From Syntrophaceae bacterium (GTDB lineage Bacteria; Desulfobacterota; Desulfomonilia; Desulfomonilales; Desulfomonilaceae), in NCBI GenBank assembly GCA_014874425.1, contig JACWAG010000493.1, positions 1 to 35,260 on the forward strand: 35,260 bases of DNA, written 5' to 3'. The translations under genes and the position numbers were made by a program. The first letter of the stretch is position 1, and the number at the start of each line of letters is the position of its first letter. The notes below the pieces were generated by a model. The model saw nothing but the letters and a program-made list of their open reading frames with translations, did no database searches and was not told where the DNA came from. Of this stretch, positions 24,445 through 32,523 are shown in pieces.

Positions 24445-25054
24445 TTTCATGCTCCTTTGATTCAATTAGTTCCACGAGATGTTTAAGAATTCTGGCTGTT
24501 GCGCCCCAGATGTTGTGACCCTCCCATAAATAGGATGTCATCTTCACTGGTTCTCCACGAAAAATCCACGTGTCTTCTCGTGTTTTGGAAGGATCAAAAA
24601 AAATATCAAGGGGAGGATCGACAATTCCGGCAATCTCACGCGGGCTGACACGGTACTCATAAGGGTGAGGAATTACACCCACGAACGGAACAACATGAAA
24701 ACGAGTGGCGACCGTATAAAAATCGTCGAGTTCTGCGAGCACCTTCACATCAGTAGGCAATATTCCGACTTCTTCCAGTGTTTCCCGAAGTGCGCATGAT
24801 TTAAGGTCCGGATCGGTAAGATCAAGTTTACCGCCGGGGAAAGAAATCTCACCCCTATGATGTTCGACCATGTCGGATCTCTTTGTTAGCAGCACATGCA
24901 AGGCGCCATTTTTCTGAAATATAGGAACCAGGACCGCTGCAGTTACTAGTCCATCTACTGGGAGACTTATCTTCGGGTACCGTCGTCTGGCCGATACAAG
25001 CCGCTCTTCAAATGTGACAAGGTCGTTAAATATATGATTGTGGGCTTTTGACAA
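24428..25054 (-). CDS. CoA-pyrophosphatase-type Nudix hydrolase
   Basis: A 208-residue Nudix enzyme. The Nudix box is GGKLDLTDPDLKSCALRETL followed by EEVGI, with the REtxEExG metal core. The preceding LLTKRSDMVEHHRGEISFPG matches the CoA-specific NudL/YeaB group (LxxxTxRSxxxxxHxGxxxFPGG). It likely cleaves CoA or its derivatives to phosphopantetheine and ADP. The start is TTG at 25054 with AGG 9 nt upstream. It follows the RNase gene by 41 bp in the same direction. Confidence 0.9.
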   Translation of the reverse strand: MSKAHNHIFNDLVTFEERLVSARRRYPKISLPVDGLVTAAVLVPIFQKNGALHVLLTKRSDMVEHHRGEISFPGGKLDLTDPDLKSCALRETLEEVGILPTDVKVLAELDDFYTVATRFHVVPFVGVIPHPYEYRVSPREIAGIVDPPLDIFFDPSKTREDTWIFRGEPVKMTSYLWEGHNIWGATARILKHLVELIESKEHENELND

Positions 25055-25095
25055 GGCAATAACCTGCCGAGATCATTGGAATAGTAGTTCCAGGA

Positions 25096-27102
25096 TTAAA
25101 AGTGGGGCAAAACGCGTACTAGCGAAAACGTCAGTCTGTCTTCGCGAGGACTAACTTTTTCTACTTTGGCCACTGCCCGGTCGTACGGATTCAGAGACAC
25201 CCCTGGAGGGGTGTGCAACACTGTGTTGCATCCTAAAGACTCGATCTGTGCCAAATAGAACCTTGGGAAACGCTGGAGAACGATAACTTCGAATTCATCG
25301 CCCCTTCTCTGTTCCATATATTTTAAAAGATAGTACCGGTGTCGCTCCCGTTCAACAAGTGAAGCTCTTTCCAATCTATATGAGATCTCGGAGAGAAGTC
25401 TATCCAGAGTGTCAGCGTCAATTGGTCGTTCGCGCTCATCAATCGCAGTCTGAAGTTGTCGCTGGGTCAGCAGGTCGGTATACCTCCTGAGTGGTGAAGT
25501 CGCTGTGGTGTAGACATTCAACCCAAGTGTAGAATGAGGTTCAGGGTATAGTCCAAGGTTTCCCCGGGCCAGCACTTTTTTGCATCTGTAAGATAACACT
25601 GGATCATAATGAGATCCCAATTCGATCTTTTCCAATGGGGGTGGCTGGCTACGGTAAATGCACGGAATACATTTGTCTTTGAGCGTACTTGCGAACAGGT
25701 TATTGGCTAGTATCATGAATTCCGAAACGAGGACCTGAGAACTTGTTTCGCGTTCCCTAACAGTAACCTCAATTGATTTGTCCTCGTTAACCTTTATGTT
25801 AAGTTCGGGGTCCTTGAAAATTATGGCGCCTGATGACACTCTCTTTTCCCGTAAAGCCCGCGCGACTTGGTACATCCGCTTCTCGACAGAGCCAGCATCC
25901 AAGACGCGTTGGTCGGTTTCTTCGTAAGAAAGCCTATCGGTAACTCTGATGAGCGAACGGACTATACGGTAACCAATTATCCGGAAATTACGATCGAATG
26001 TCGCTACTGCGCTAATGCAGGGACGAAGCTCACCTTTAACGAGACTTGCAGCCTCTTCCGAGAGGACAGTCGGCATCATCGGCAACACAAGGTCAGCCAT
26101 ATAAATTGAGACTGCCCGTTCACGGATCTCTTTATCGAGCGGGCAATCATGATCCACATAGTACGCCGCTTCAGTAATATGGATACCTACGATGGTGTTT
26201 TCCCCACTGAAACTAATCGATAACGCGTCATCTATGTCACGGGTGCTGGCTGAATCAATGGTTATCACATGGCGCTCAAATAGTTCTCTGGGAGAGTCGT
26301 CTAAAGTCTTAGACGCAGCTTGTCGCGCCTGATCTAAGGCCGAGGATGAAAACTCGGTTGGGACCTGTTCAGTCCTCAATCTAATGTTTTCATCTTCAGA
26401 CCATATGCCCAATTTAATTAGGACTTTAAGAGGGTCCCATACAGGATTAAGCGCCGCGCGCGAAAATATTTCCTTGACCTTCTTGTGGGTGGACCAGTCC
26501 GTTCCTAGTAAGGCGGCCTCTTCCAGTAAGGTTTCCAATCCAGCGGGAGCTTCGGCCCTGTCGATATTTTCCCCATTTTTCAGTTTTGATAGATATTCAG
26601 AACATCTCGACAAAAATTCAACACGTTCAATCTCTTTACGCCGACGGTTTTTTTCCTGTTCCACTTTTTCCGGGGTCGCGACTTCAATTGATTCAAGCCG
26701 GATTTTAAAGTACAAGCGACTTTCAATAATGGCTCTAATTAAAGCCGCCCTGGACTCCAGGCTGTCATCTGAGCAAAACACCAGTTGGCTAAGATCCTGA
26801 ACACTGATCTGGTTTGTCTCAGGACCAACAATCTCCCATAATTCTTTCAGATCTATTGTCTTTTTGGTTTCGTCACGTTTGACACATAATTCTTTAAGAC
26901 GGTGTGTCTGTTCATCTCTTGACGCGTGCACCGGGAAATCTGGAACCTTACCACCAATAAGAGCGCGGTTAACAGATATGTTGGACTCCTTGCCCTGATC
27001 ATTGAGCACACGTAGACGGCGATCATCGACATCTAGAACTATGGCGCAAGATATACGGGAATCGTCGTAGTAGTCGATTATGTCATTTTTTTGAAAGGTC
27101 AT
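25096..27102 (-). CDS. RNase II/RNase R-family 3'-5' exoribonuclease
   Basis: A 668-residue RNB-domain enzyme. The catalytic Asp cluster is DSASTRDIDD (about residues 283-292). Other RNB signatures are YYVDHDCPLDKEIRERAVSI and TATSPLRRYTDLLTQRQL near the C-terminus. The N-terminal 250 residues lack the cold-shock domains of E. coli RNase R, and the protein is shorter than RNase R (about 800 residues), so it belongs to the compact RNB branch seen in cyanobacteria and deltaproteobacteria. ATG 27102 has AGAGG 6 nt upstream and is preferred over the longer frame from 27156. First gene of the minus-strand group. Confidence 0.92.
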   Translation of the reverse strand: MTFQKNDIIDYYDDSRISCAIVLDVDDRRLRVLNDQGKESNISVNRALIGGKVPDFPVHASRDEQTHRLKELCVKRDETKKTIDLKELWEIVGPETNQISVQDLSQLVFCSDDSLESRAALIRAIIESRLYFKIRLESIEVATPEKVEQEKNRRRKEIERVEFLSRCSEYLSKLKNGENIDRAEAPAGLETLLEEAALLGTDWSTHKKVKEIFSRAALNPVWDPLKVLIKLGIWSEDENIRLRTEQVPTEFSSSALDQARQAASKTLDDSPRELFERHVITIDSASTRDIDDALSISFSGENTIVGIHITEAAYYVDHDCPLDKEIRERAVSIYMADLVLPMMPTVLSEEAASLVKGELRPCISAVATFDRNFRIIGYRIVRSLIRVTDRLSYEETDQRVLDAGSVEKRMYQVARALREKRVSSGAIIFKDPELNIKVNEDKSIEVTVRERETSSQVLVSEFMILANNLFASTLKDKCIPCIYRSQPPPLEKIELGSHYDPVLSYRCKKVLARGNLGLYPEPHSTLGLNVYTTATSPLRRYTDLLTQRQLQTAIDERERPIDADTLDRLLSEISYRLERASLVERERHRYYLLKYMEQRRGDEFEVIVLQRFPRFYLAQIESLGCNTVLHTPPGVSLNPYDRAVAKVEKVSPREDRLTFSLVRVLPHF

Positions 27103-27193
27103 CCAAGCCTCTGAACCCTCAGATATAAGCCAAAAAGCTCCCAAATGATAGAACAAAAAAATAGTCTATAGTGTGTCTACCCCTCGGGAGCGC

Positions 27194-27252
27194 TTCGAAT
27201 TATTGATGCAATATTGGCCAATTATGTGTTAAATGAGAGCTAATAATTCGAA
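27194..27252. promoter_or_regulatory. Nested palindromes between divergent RNase and gmhA genes
   Basis: Perfect 11-bp arms TTCGAATTATT (27194-27204) and AATAATTCGAA (27242-27252) flank 37 bp that contain the 10-bp palindrome ATTGGCCAAT (27213-27222). The region must hold both divergent promoters, so these could be operator sites; an RNA hairpin in the gmhA leader is also possible. Confidence 0.4.
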
Positions 27253-27293
27253 CGACCCTGGTATTAGTCGACAAAAGAAAGGCGTCCAAGGCA

Positions 27294-27863
27294 TTGAAGA
27301 CCCATATTCAGGCTATTTTTCAGGAAAGCGCGCGTGTAAGAGACGCGTTTCTGGCTGAAGGTGTTGAAACCTTGATAGAAGTTGTAAATCAACTGGTTGA
27401 AGTAATAAAAAAAGGCGACAAAGTCTTGTTGTTCGGTAACGGTGGGTCCGCGGCGGACGCTCAACATATCGCGGCGGAATTCGTAAACCGCTATCGGATT
27501 GAACGGAGGCCCTTATCCGCTTTGGCTTTGACGACAGACACGTCTATACTGACCGCTATCGGGAACGACTACGATTTTGACGACATATTCTCAAAACAAT
27601 TGCAAGCCCTGGGCCGGAAAGGCGACGCTGCAATTGGTATAAGCACTTCAGGAAAATCAATCAATGTAAATAAGGGGCTTCAAATCGCGCGTGAGATAGG
27701 CATTTTAACCATAGGCCTTGGAGGCGCTCCTGATAGTCCAATGAAAGATTGTTGTGACTATTACCTGGCCGTATATGATTCGACAACACCCCGAGTCCAG
27801 GAAACACACTCGATCATAGGCCACACGATTATCGAAATGCTTGATATGAGGCTTTTCGGCTAG
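27294..27863 (+). CDS. gmhA: Sedoheptulose-7-phosphate isomerase (phosphoheptose isomerase)
   Basis: A 189-residue SIS-domain isomerase that starts ADP-heptose synthesis for LPS core. Family motifs are LLFGNGGSAADAQHIAAEFV (about residues 44-63), LTTDTSILTAIGNDY (about 82-96), ISTSGKS (around 117) and THSIIGHTIIE near the C-terminus, which carries the catalytic His. The start is TTG at 27294; no ATG is available upstream in frame. Presence of heptose synthesis supports a Gram-negative outer membrane with LPS. Confidence 0.93.
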   Translation: MKTHIQAIFQESARVRDAFLAEGVETLIEVVNQLVEVIKKGDKVLLFGNGGSAADAQHIAAEFVNRYRIERRPLSALALTTDTSILTAIGNDYDFDDIFSKQLQALGRKGDAAIGISTSGKSINVNKGLQIAREIGILTIGLGGAPDSPMKDCCDYYLAVYDSTTPRVQETHSIIGHTIIEMLDMRLFG

Positions 27864-27900
27864 GTATAAAAGACGATACGGCAATAATAATGTTTTATAC
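27864..27900 (+). repeat. Inverted repeat between gmhA and the Lon-family gene
   Basis: GTATAAAA (27864-27871) and TTTTATAC (27893-27900) form perfect 8-bp arms immediately after the gmhA stop codon and 13 nt before the next start codon. No T run follows, so it is not a terminator; it may be a processing or operator site. Confidence 0.35.
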
Positions 27901-27913
27901 AGGATGTTAGAAA

Positions 27914-30412
27914 ATGAGTGACCTAAAAGAAAAACTCCGCTTGAGTCCACAGGATTTAACATGGATCGCGCCTCCCGAAGGTTTAATTTCGGGGACAACA
28001 GCTTCAATTGAAGCGGCTGAGGACATCGTCGGGCAGGATAGGGCCGTAAAGGCCATCAAGCGTGGCCTTGCAATGAAAAGCCACGGTTACAACATTTTTG
28101 TTTCCGGCACCAACGGAACAGGTCGAACTGCGACAGTTAAAAAACTCCTTGAAGAATTTAATGTCGGCGGTTCTGTTCCGGATGATCTGTGTTACGTGAA
28201 CAACTTCAAGGATCCCGATCAACCGAGACTCATTGCATTACCCGCTGGACAAGGATCCGTATTTCGCGATCAGGTCAATGACCTCATTAATTCCCTGAAG
28301 AAGAAAATTCCTGCGATTTTTGAGAGTGAAGAATTTCAAACAGCGCGCAATGAAATTGTTAACCGACACATGGGAGCGCAAAAGGCTTTATTCAAGAATT
28401 TTGAGAATAAAGTAACTTCCCAAAATTTCATGATGGTACAGGTTCAGGTCGGCCCGTTCACCCGTCCGGATCTTGCGCCTGTAATTGTTGGCAACCCGAT
28501 GAAAATCGAACAACTCGAAGCGCTGGTGGATGAAGGAAAATTTTCGGCGGACGAACTGGCTAAGATCAAAGCGATGTACAAAGAATTGTCCCAGGAGATG
28601 GAAAAAATATTTAAAGAAGCGCGGGACATAGACAAGACAATTCAGGAGGATTTGGAAAAACTCGGTAAAGAATGGATTGAACCGTTGTTGAGGGATTCAT
28701 TTTCCCAAGTTCGTGAAAGTTTCGCCACAGAAGCTGCTAAAACCTATTTTGATGAAGTAGAATCCGACATAGTGGCCCACCTGGAACGATTTCGTCCAAG
28801 GCTCGTGCCTCCGCCTTCAGGGACGGAAGGCGCTGGGCCGCCAATGCTGATGCCTCCAGACCCATCGCAATTCAAATATTACGAAGTGAATTTGCTCATT
28901 GATAACTCTGAGACCACAAAGCCGCCGGTAGTAATCGAGACAACACCGATCTACCGAAACCTTTTTGGGACAATAGAGCGCATCGTAGATCAGGGTGGGG
29001 TTTGGTATTCTGATTACCGCCACATCAAATCCGGTAGTCTGCTTAAGGCGAATGGTGGTTTCCTGGTGCTTAATTCAAGAGATCTGGTCATGGAGCCCGG
29101 TAGCTGGCCGACGCTAAAAAGGAATCTTCGAAACCACGTCACGGAAATCCAGGCCGAACCTTTTGGTTGGCTATTTAATAGCGCCCTTAAACCAGAAAAG
29201 GTCCCAATTAAACTTAAAGTCATAATGATTGGTGATGCGGAGGTTTATGATCTATTGCACTGGTACGATGAAGATTTTCGTAAGATTTTCAAGGTGAAGG
29301 CTGATTTTGACACAAGCATGAGCAACACGAATGAAAATCGAAATAAGATTATTGGTTTCATAGCACGGATCAGCGCAGAGGAAAACCTGCTCCCCAGTGA
29401 TCCTGGCGGAGTGGAAGCGCTTGCTCGTCTTGCTATTCGATGGGCCGGCCACAAGAAAAAAATCACTGCGCAGCTTGAACGTATTGGGGATGTGCTAAGA
29501 GAAGCGGACCTTGTTGCTCGTGAGGACGGTTCGGACATAATTCAAGCGCGTCATGTGGAGACTGCAAACGCGGATCGGATCGAACGCGTGAATATGTATG
29601 AAGATAAAATACAAGAATATATCGAAGACGGCGTCATAATGATCGATACTGACGGGGCAAAGGTGGGGCAAATAAACGGTTTGAGCGTTTATTCACTGCC
29701 TGAAATCTCTTTTGGCAAACCGTCGCGCATTACAGTTAAGACCAGCATGGGCAAGTCTGGTATTATAAGTATTGAAAAGGAGGCCGAGCTTTCAGGTTCA
29801 AGCTATGACAAAGGCGTATTGATTTTCACAGGCTTTCTTCGTGATCGGTTTGCCCAGGACAAGCCTCTCAACCTGACAGCGAGCATAACATTTGAGCAGT
29901 CATATTCGGGTGTGGATGGAGACTCGGCATCCTCCACCGAACTATATGCTTTAATGAGTTCCCTGTCCGGCATCCCGATTGATCAGGGTATAGCTGTAAC
30001 AGGTAGTGTAAACCAGAACGGAGAAGTTCAGGCTATAGGTGGCGTAAACCAAAAGATTGAGGGTTTTTTCAGGGTTTGTAAAGCGATGGGGTTGACTGGC
30101 CGTCAGGGAGTCATGATCCCCAAAACCAATGTTGGGGATCTTGCATTGAATTCAGAAGTTGTTGAAGCTGTCAAAGAGAACAAGTTCCATATTTGGCAGG
30201 TTGACCATGTCGATCTCGGCATAGAGGTGCTTACTGGTATATCCGCTGGCGCCAGGGATGAAGACGGCGCCTACCCGGAAGGAACAATCAATTTCCTTGT
30301 CAATCAGAAACTGGAAGACCTGGCTAGGGGCATAAAGGAATTTGAAGACAGCGAAGAACCGGAACCGGAAGAAGAGAAACCGGAAAAAGATCACAGTTCG
30401 GTTGAACAATGA
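27914..30412 (+). CDS. ATP-dependent protease of the AAA_32/Lon S16 family
   Basis: An 832-residue cytoplasmic protease. Near the N-terminus is a nucleotide loop GTNGTGRT (about residues 64-71), with Arg in place of Lys as is usual in this family. A long helical insert follows (about 110-300), then the AAA module with sensor-like stretches. The C-terminal S16 protease domain has the catalytic Ser671 (DGDSASS) and Lys714 (GGVNQK), spaced 43 residues apart exactly as in Lon. The C-terminus is very acidic (about 100 to 3 residues from the end of domain). This is the LonB/YcbZ-like group, not classical Lon. It precedes rpoH, which may hint at stress-linked expression. Confidence 0.93.
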   Translation: MSDLKEKLRLSPQDLTWIAPPEGLISGTTASIEAAEDIVGQDRAVKAIKRGLAMKSHGYNIFVSGTNGTGRTATVKKLLEEFNVGGSVPDDLCYVNNFKDPDQPRLIALPAGQGSVFRDQVNDLINSLKKKIPAIFESEEFQTARNEIVNRHMGAQKALFKNFENKVTSQNFMMVQVQVGPFTRPDLAPVIVGNPMKIEQLEALVDEGKFSADELAKIKAMYKELSQEMEKIFKEARDIDKTIQEDLEKLGKEWIEPLLRDSFSQVRESFATEAAKTYFDEVESDIVAHLERFRPRLVPPPSGTEGAGPPMLMPPDPSQFKYYEVNLLIDNSETTKPPVVIETTPIYRNLFGTIERIVDQGGVWYSDYRHIKSGSLLKANGGFLVLNSRDLVMEPGSWPTLKRNLRNHVTEIQAEPFGWLFNSALKPEKVPIKLKVIMIGDAEVYDLLHWYDEDFRKIFKVKADFDTSMSNTNENRNKIIGFIARISAEENLLPSDPGGVEALARLAIRWAGHKKKITAQLERIGDVLREADLVAREDGSDIIQARHVETANADRIERVNMYEDKIQEYIEDGVIMIDTDGAKVGQINGLSVYSLPEISFGKPSRITVKTSMGKSGIISIEKEAELSGSSYDKGVLIFTGFLRDRFAQDKPLNLTASITFEQSYSGVDGDSASSTELYALMSSLSGIPIDQGIAVTGSVNQNGEVQAIGGVNQKIEGFFRVCKAMGLTGRQGVMIPKTNVGDLALNSEVVEAVKENKFHIWQVDHVDLGIEVLTGISAGARDEDGAYPEGTINFLVNQKLEDLARGIKEFEDSEEPEPEEEKPEKDHSSVEQ

Positions 30413-30478
30413 ACCAAATGTCGCCATCCGGGGCCATACATAACATTTTTTATTAGTAATATCCTGCGATTGCAAAAG

Positions 30479-30527
30479 GCAGGCGGTTTATATCCAAAGC
30501 GCGCGATGTGCGCCGCCTGCTCCTCTT
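30479..30527 (+). terminator. Probable terminator after the Lon-family gene
   Basis: Arms GCAGGCGG (30479-30486) and CCGCCTGC (30513-30520) are perfect, with a GC-rich inner loop, and TCCTCTTT follows. The T tract is interrupted, so termination may be partial. Confidence 0.5.
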
Positions 30528-30609
30528 TCAAAATTAACCCCCGAATTGAAACCTTTTTCGATTATAGGCATCAAATAAGTTGTGGCCAATTAATTACGGG
30601 GAGGTCAAT

Positions 30610-31455
30610 ATGAATTATTGGGCTGAATCTGATGAATTAAAAATATACTTGCAAGAGATAGAGCGTTATCCTCTTCTTAACCGAGAACAGGAGATCGAAT
30701 TGGCTAATAGATTTAGGGATAGCCAAGACGCTCAGGCGGTCAATGATCTGATAACATCTAACCTGCGCTTCGTTATAAAAGTGGCGTTAGGTTACCGCAA
30801 CTATGGAATCAAGATAATGGACCTGGTTCAGGAGGGTAACATCGGACTGATCAAAGCAGTTGAAAAGTTCGACCCCGATAAGGGTTACCGTCTGATATCC
30901 TATGCGGTGTGGTGGATTAAGGCTTACATTCAAAACCACATAATCAGATCATGGTCCATGGTAAAAATGGGCACGACCCAGGCTCAGAGAAAATTGTTCT
31001 ACCGAGTCGGCGACCTTCCCGAGGCCACTGATTTTGACATTCATCGTGATAACGTGTCCAAACTGGCCGGCCGAATCAATGTGACAGAGGATGAAGTAGT
31101 AGATATGGCGGCCAGGTTAAAAGCTAGAGACCTTTCGCTGGATGAACTCTTGGGTGATAGTTCAAGAGATTCTTTTGCAGACACTCTTAGAGATGACACT
31201 GCGGATCAGGAACGCGATCTGGCAAAGAAGCAGGAGCTTGAAAACTTGAAACGATGGGTAGATAAAGCTGTAGAAAAACTCAACCCACGTGAAAAATATA
31301 TAGTTGAAAAAAGAATACTCTCCGATGAACCCGAGACCTTGAAAGAACTGGGGAAACACTTTGGAGTGACCAGGGAGCGGGCGAGGCAGATCGAGCGGGC
31401 AGCGCTACAGAAATTGAGAGGAAACTATCAGTCGTCGGAATTGGTAGCTGCTTGA
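30610..31455 (+). CDS. rpoH: RNA polymerase sigma-32 factor
   Basis: A 281-residue alternative sigma factor. Region 2 is complete (DLVQEGNIGLIKAVEKFDPD, then YAVWWIKAYIQNHIIRSW). The RpoH box lies at GTTQAQRKLFYRVGDL (residues 121-136), distinguishing it from RpoD and RpoS. Region 4 ends with the helix-turn-helix TLKELGKHFGVTRERARQIE. It directs heat-shock transcription. ATG 30610 has GGGGAGG 5 nt upstream and is preferred over TTG 30580. A terminator follows. Confidence 0.93.
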   Translation: MNYWAESDELKIYLQEIERYPLLNREQEIELANRFRDSQDAQAVNDLITSNLRFVIKVALGYRNYGIKIMDLVQEGNIGLIKAVEKFDPDKGYRLISYAVWWIKAYIQNHIIRSWSMVKMGTTQAQRKLFYRVGDLPEATDFDIHRDNVSKLAGRINVTEDEVVDMAARLKARDLSLDELLGDSSRDSFADTLRDDTADQERDLAKKQELENLKRWVDKAVEKLNPREKYIVEKRILSDEPETLKELGKHFGVTRERARQIERAALQKLRGNYQSSELVAA

Positions 31456-31484
31456 TTGGCAAATCTAAAGGGACAATGTAATGA

Positions 31485-31517
31485 AAAGGGTCGACGAATG
31501 TCTGTCGATCCTTTTTT
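31485..31517 (+). terminator. Intrinsic terminator of rpoH
   Basis: GGGTCGAC (31488-31495) pairs with GTCGATCC (31504-31511) with one G-U pair, 8-nt loop, followed by six T residues (31512-31517). Confidence 0.85.
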
Positions 31518-31586
31518 AATTTGATGTCACAGTTCTAAAACTAATCCAGCATAGCACGGATTCGATGGTGGAAGATCCGGATATCC

Positions 31587-31748
31587 CTAATCCCTGTATG
31601 ATGGCTGTTGGATAGGCTCGTACTTGTTTATTTTGGGGCTGAAAGGGCTTTCCTTGCCGTCTTTGGTCACAAAGTGAGCGTCCATTAAAGAGGAGCACCC
31701 ATTTAGGAAAACTGTCAAAGCTACAATTAGTATAATCAAGTAATTCAT
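31587..31748 (-). CDS. Small lipoprotein (53 residues)
   Basis: A short frame starts with ATG at 31748 and ends at 31587 on the minus strand. Its product begins MNYLIILIVALTVFLNGCSS, a textbook lipoprotein signal with lipobox LNGC (Cys18), followed by a polar tail (SLMDAHFVTKDGKESPFSPK and onward). AGG lies about 7 nt upstream of the ATG. A near-consensus promoter is 42 bp upstream. The frame overlaps a longer 106-residue frame that lacks these signals. Product and promoter together make a real gene likely; its function is unknown. Confidence 0.7.
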   Translation of the reverse strand: MNYLIILIVALTVFLNGCSSLMDAHFVTKDGKESPFSPKINKYEPIQQPSYRD

Positions 31749-31789
31749 CGATAACCTGAGTATGCGTCTTGATTGAAATTAATGTCGCA

Positions 31790-31818
31790 ATTATATCATC
31801 AGGAATCTGAATTGGCAA
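31790..31818 (-). promoter_or_regulatory. Sigma-70 promoter of the small lipoprotein gene
   Basis: On the minus strand TTGCCA (plus 31813-31818), 17 bp, TATAAT (plus 31790-31795). The start would be near 31783, giving a leader of about 35 nt. Confidence 0.65.
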
Positions 31819-31899
31819 TTTTGCCGCCAAATCCAAGCTTATACAAGCTTTCGATAGATTCTTCGTAAAGTTGACTAATTGGGTTAAGTTTTAAAAAGG

Positions 31900-32146
31900 T
31901 CTTTGGCTAACGGGCGACGTATCCCCCCCTTTTACAGGATCGTTCATCTAAAGGTGATCCTAAAGGTTGTCACCCGTTTTGCCAAAGAAGTTACGAAATC
32001 TTATGAGAAACGATTTCGTTAACTGTGAAAGAGTGAGTCGGCTTGACCGTCACTGTGGCAGAAAGCAAGGTACAAACATACCTTAAGCCAAATCCTACCG
32101 CTAATCCCCCCATTCAAATAAACTGATTTCGAAGCTAAGATTTCGT
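31900..32146. other. Densely structured non-coding region (candidate structured RNA)
   Basis: Several inverted repeats lie in tandem. Long arms TCTTTGGC...ACGGGCGAC (31900-31918) and GTCACCCGTTTTGCCAAAGA (31969-31988) pair with few mismatches and enclose AGGATC/GATCCT (31936-31941, 31956-31961). CGAAATC/GATTTCG follows (31994-32000, 32012-32018), then a GTGA-CGG/CCG-TCAC hairpin (32033-32053) and AAGGTA/TACCTT (32067-32072, 32079-32084). ACGAAATCTTA at 31993-32003 can instead pair with TAAGATTTCGT at 32136-32146. A 40-codon minus-strand frame (31991-32113) has no ribosome site. No known RNA family is recognised. Confidence 0.4.
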
Positions 32147-32158
32147 GTGAGGCCGTAA

Positions 32159-32283
32159 TCACATAAGGAAGGTTTCCGTGAATCTCTCTCGCAGGACATC
32201 AAACCGAGCTACCGTTATTGGCTTGAACTCTAGTCTGGATAAAGACATGGTTTCTTTTTGTTTCACGGATTTTTTCCTTCCTT
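32159..32283 (-). other. Long inverted repeat enclosing a 29-codon frame
   Basis: Arms AAGGAAGG-TT-TCCGTGAA (32165-32182) and TTCACGGA-T6-CCTTCCTT (32262-32283) pair almost fully across about 80 nt. On the minus strand the loop carries ATG 32248 to TGA 32159, a 29-residue basic frame (MSLSRLEFKPITVARFDVLR and onward). No clear ribosome site precedes it. It may be a structured RNA, a remnant of a small mobile unit or a tiny gene. Confidence 0.3.
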
Positions 32284-32523
32284 TAACTGAACTGAAATGA
32301 GACGTATTTGATAATCCTATGGGACTATCTGCACAGAAAATGCCTTTATCTGACTAAACCCCCCGAGATCAGTCTTGTTCTCGGTTTCAAGAGTAAATAT
32401 AATAGGCAAAAAACGATTGCAAGCTTTTTTTGCTTAAAAACCCACTTTTTTTTAATAAGGGCTTATTTGCTGTAGATGTGCTGAAAGCATCAAACATATA
32501 AAGCGGTTATCGATGCAGAGATC
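32284..32523. other. Gap downstream of the PHP phosphatase gene
   Basis: No gene is seen. A hairpin CCGAGA/TCTCGG (about 32363-32384, 10-nt loop) lies here and may help end the minus-strand transcript, but a clear T run is absent. Homopolymer tracts of T occur at 32425-32431 and 32445-32453. Confidence 0.35.

Noticed and set aside
31516..31836. 106-residue minus-strand open frame.
   Set aside because: TTG start without a ribosome site and no family resemblance; it overlaps the better supported lipoprotein gene and its promoter.
31991..32113. 40-residue minus-strand frame (MGGLAVGFGLRYV and onward).
   Set aside because: No ribosome site, and the same bases form several perfect hairpins, so structure explains them better.
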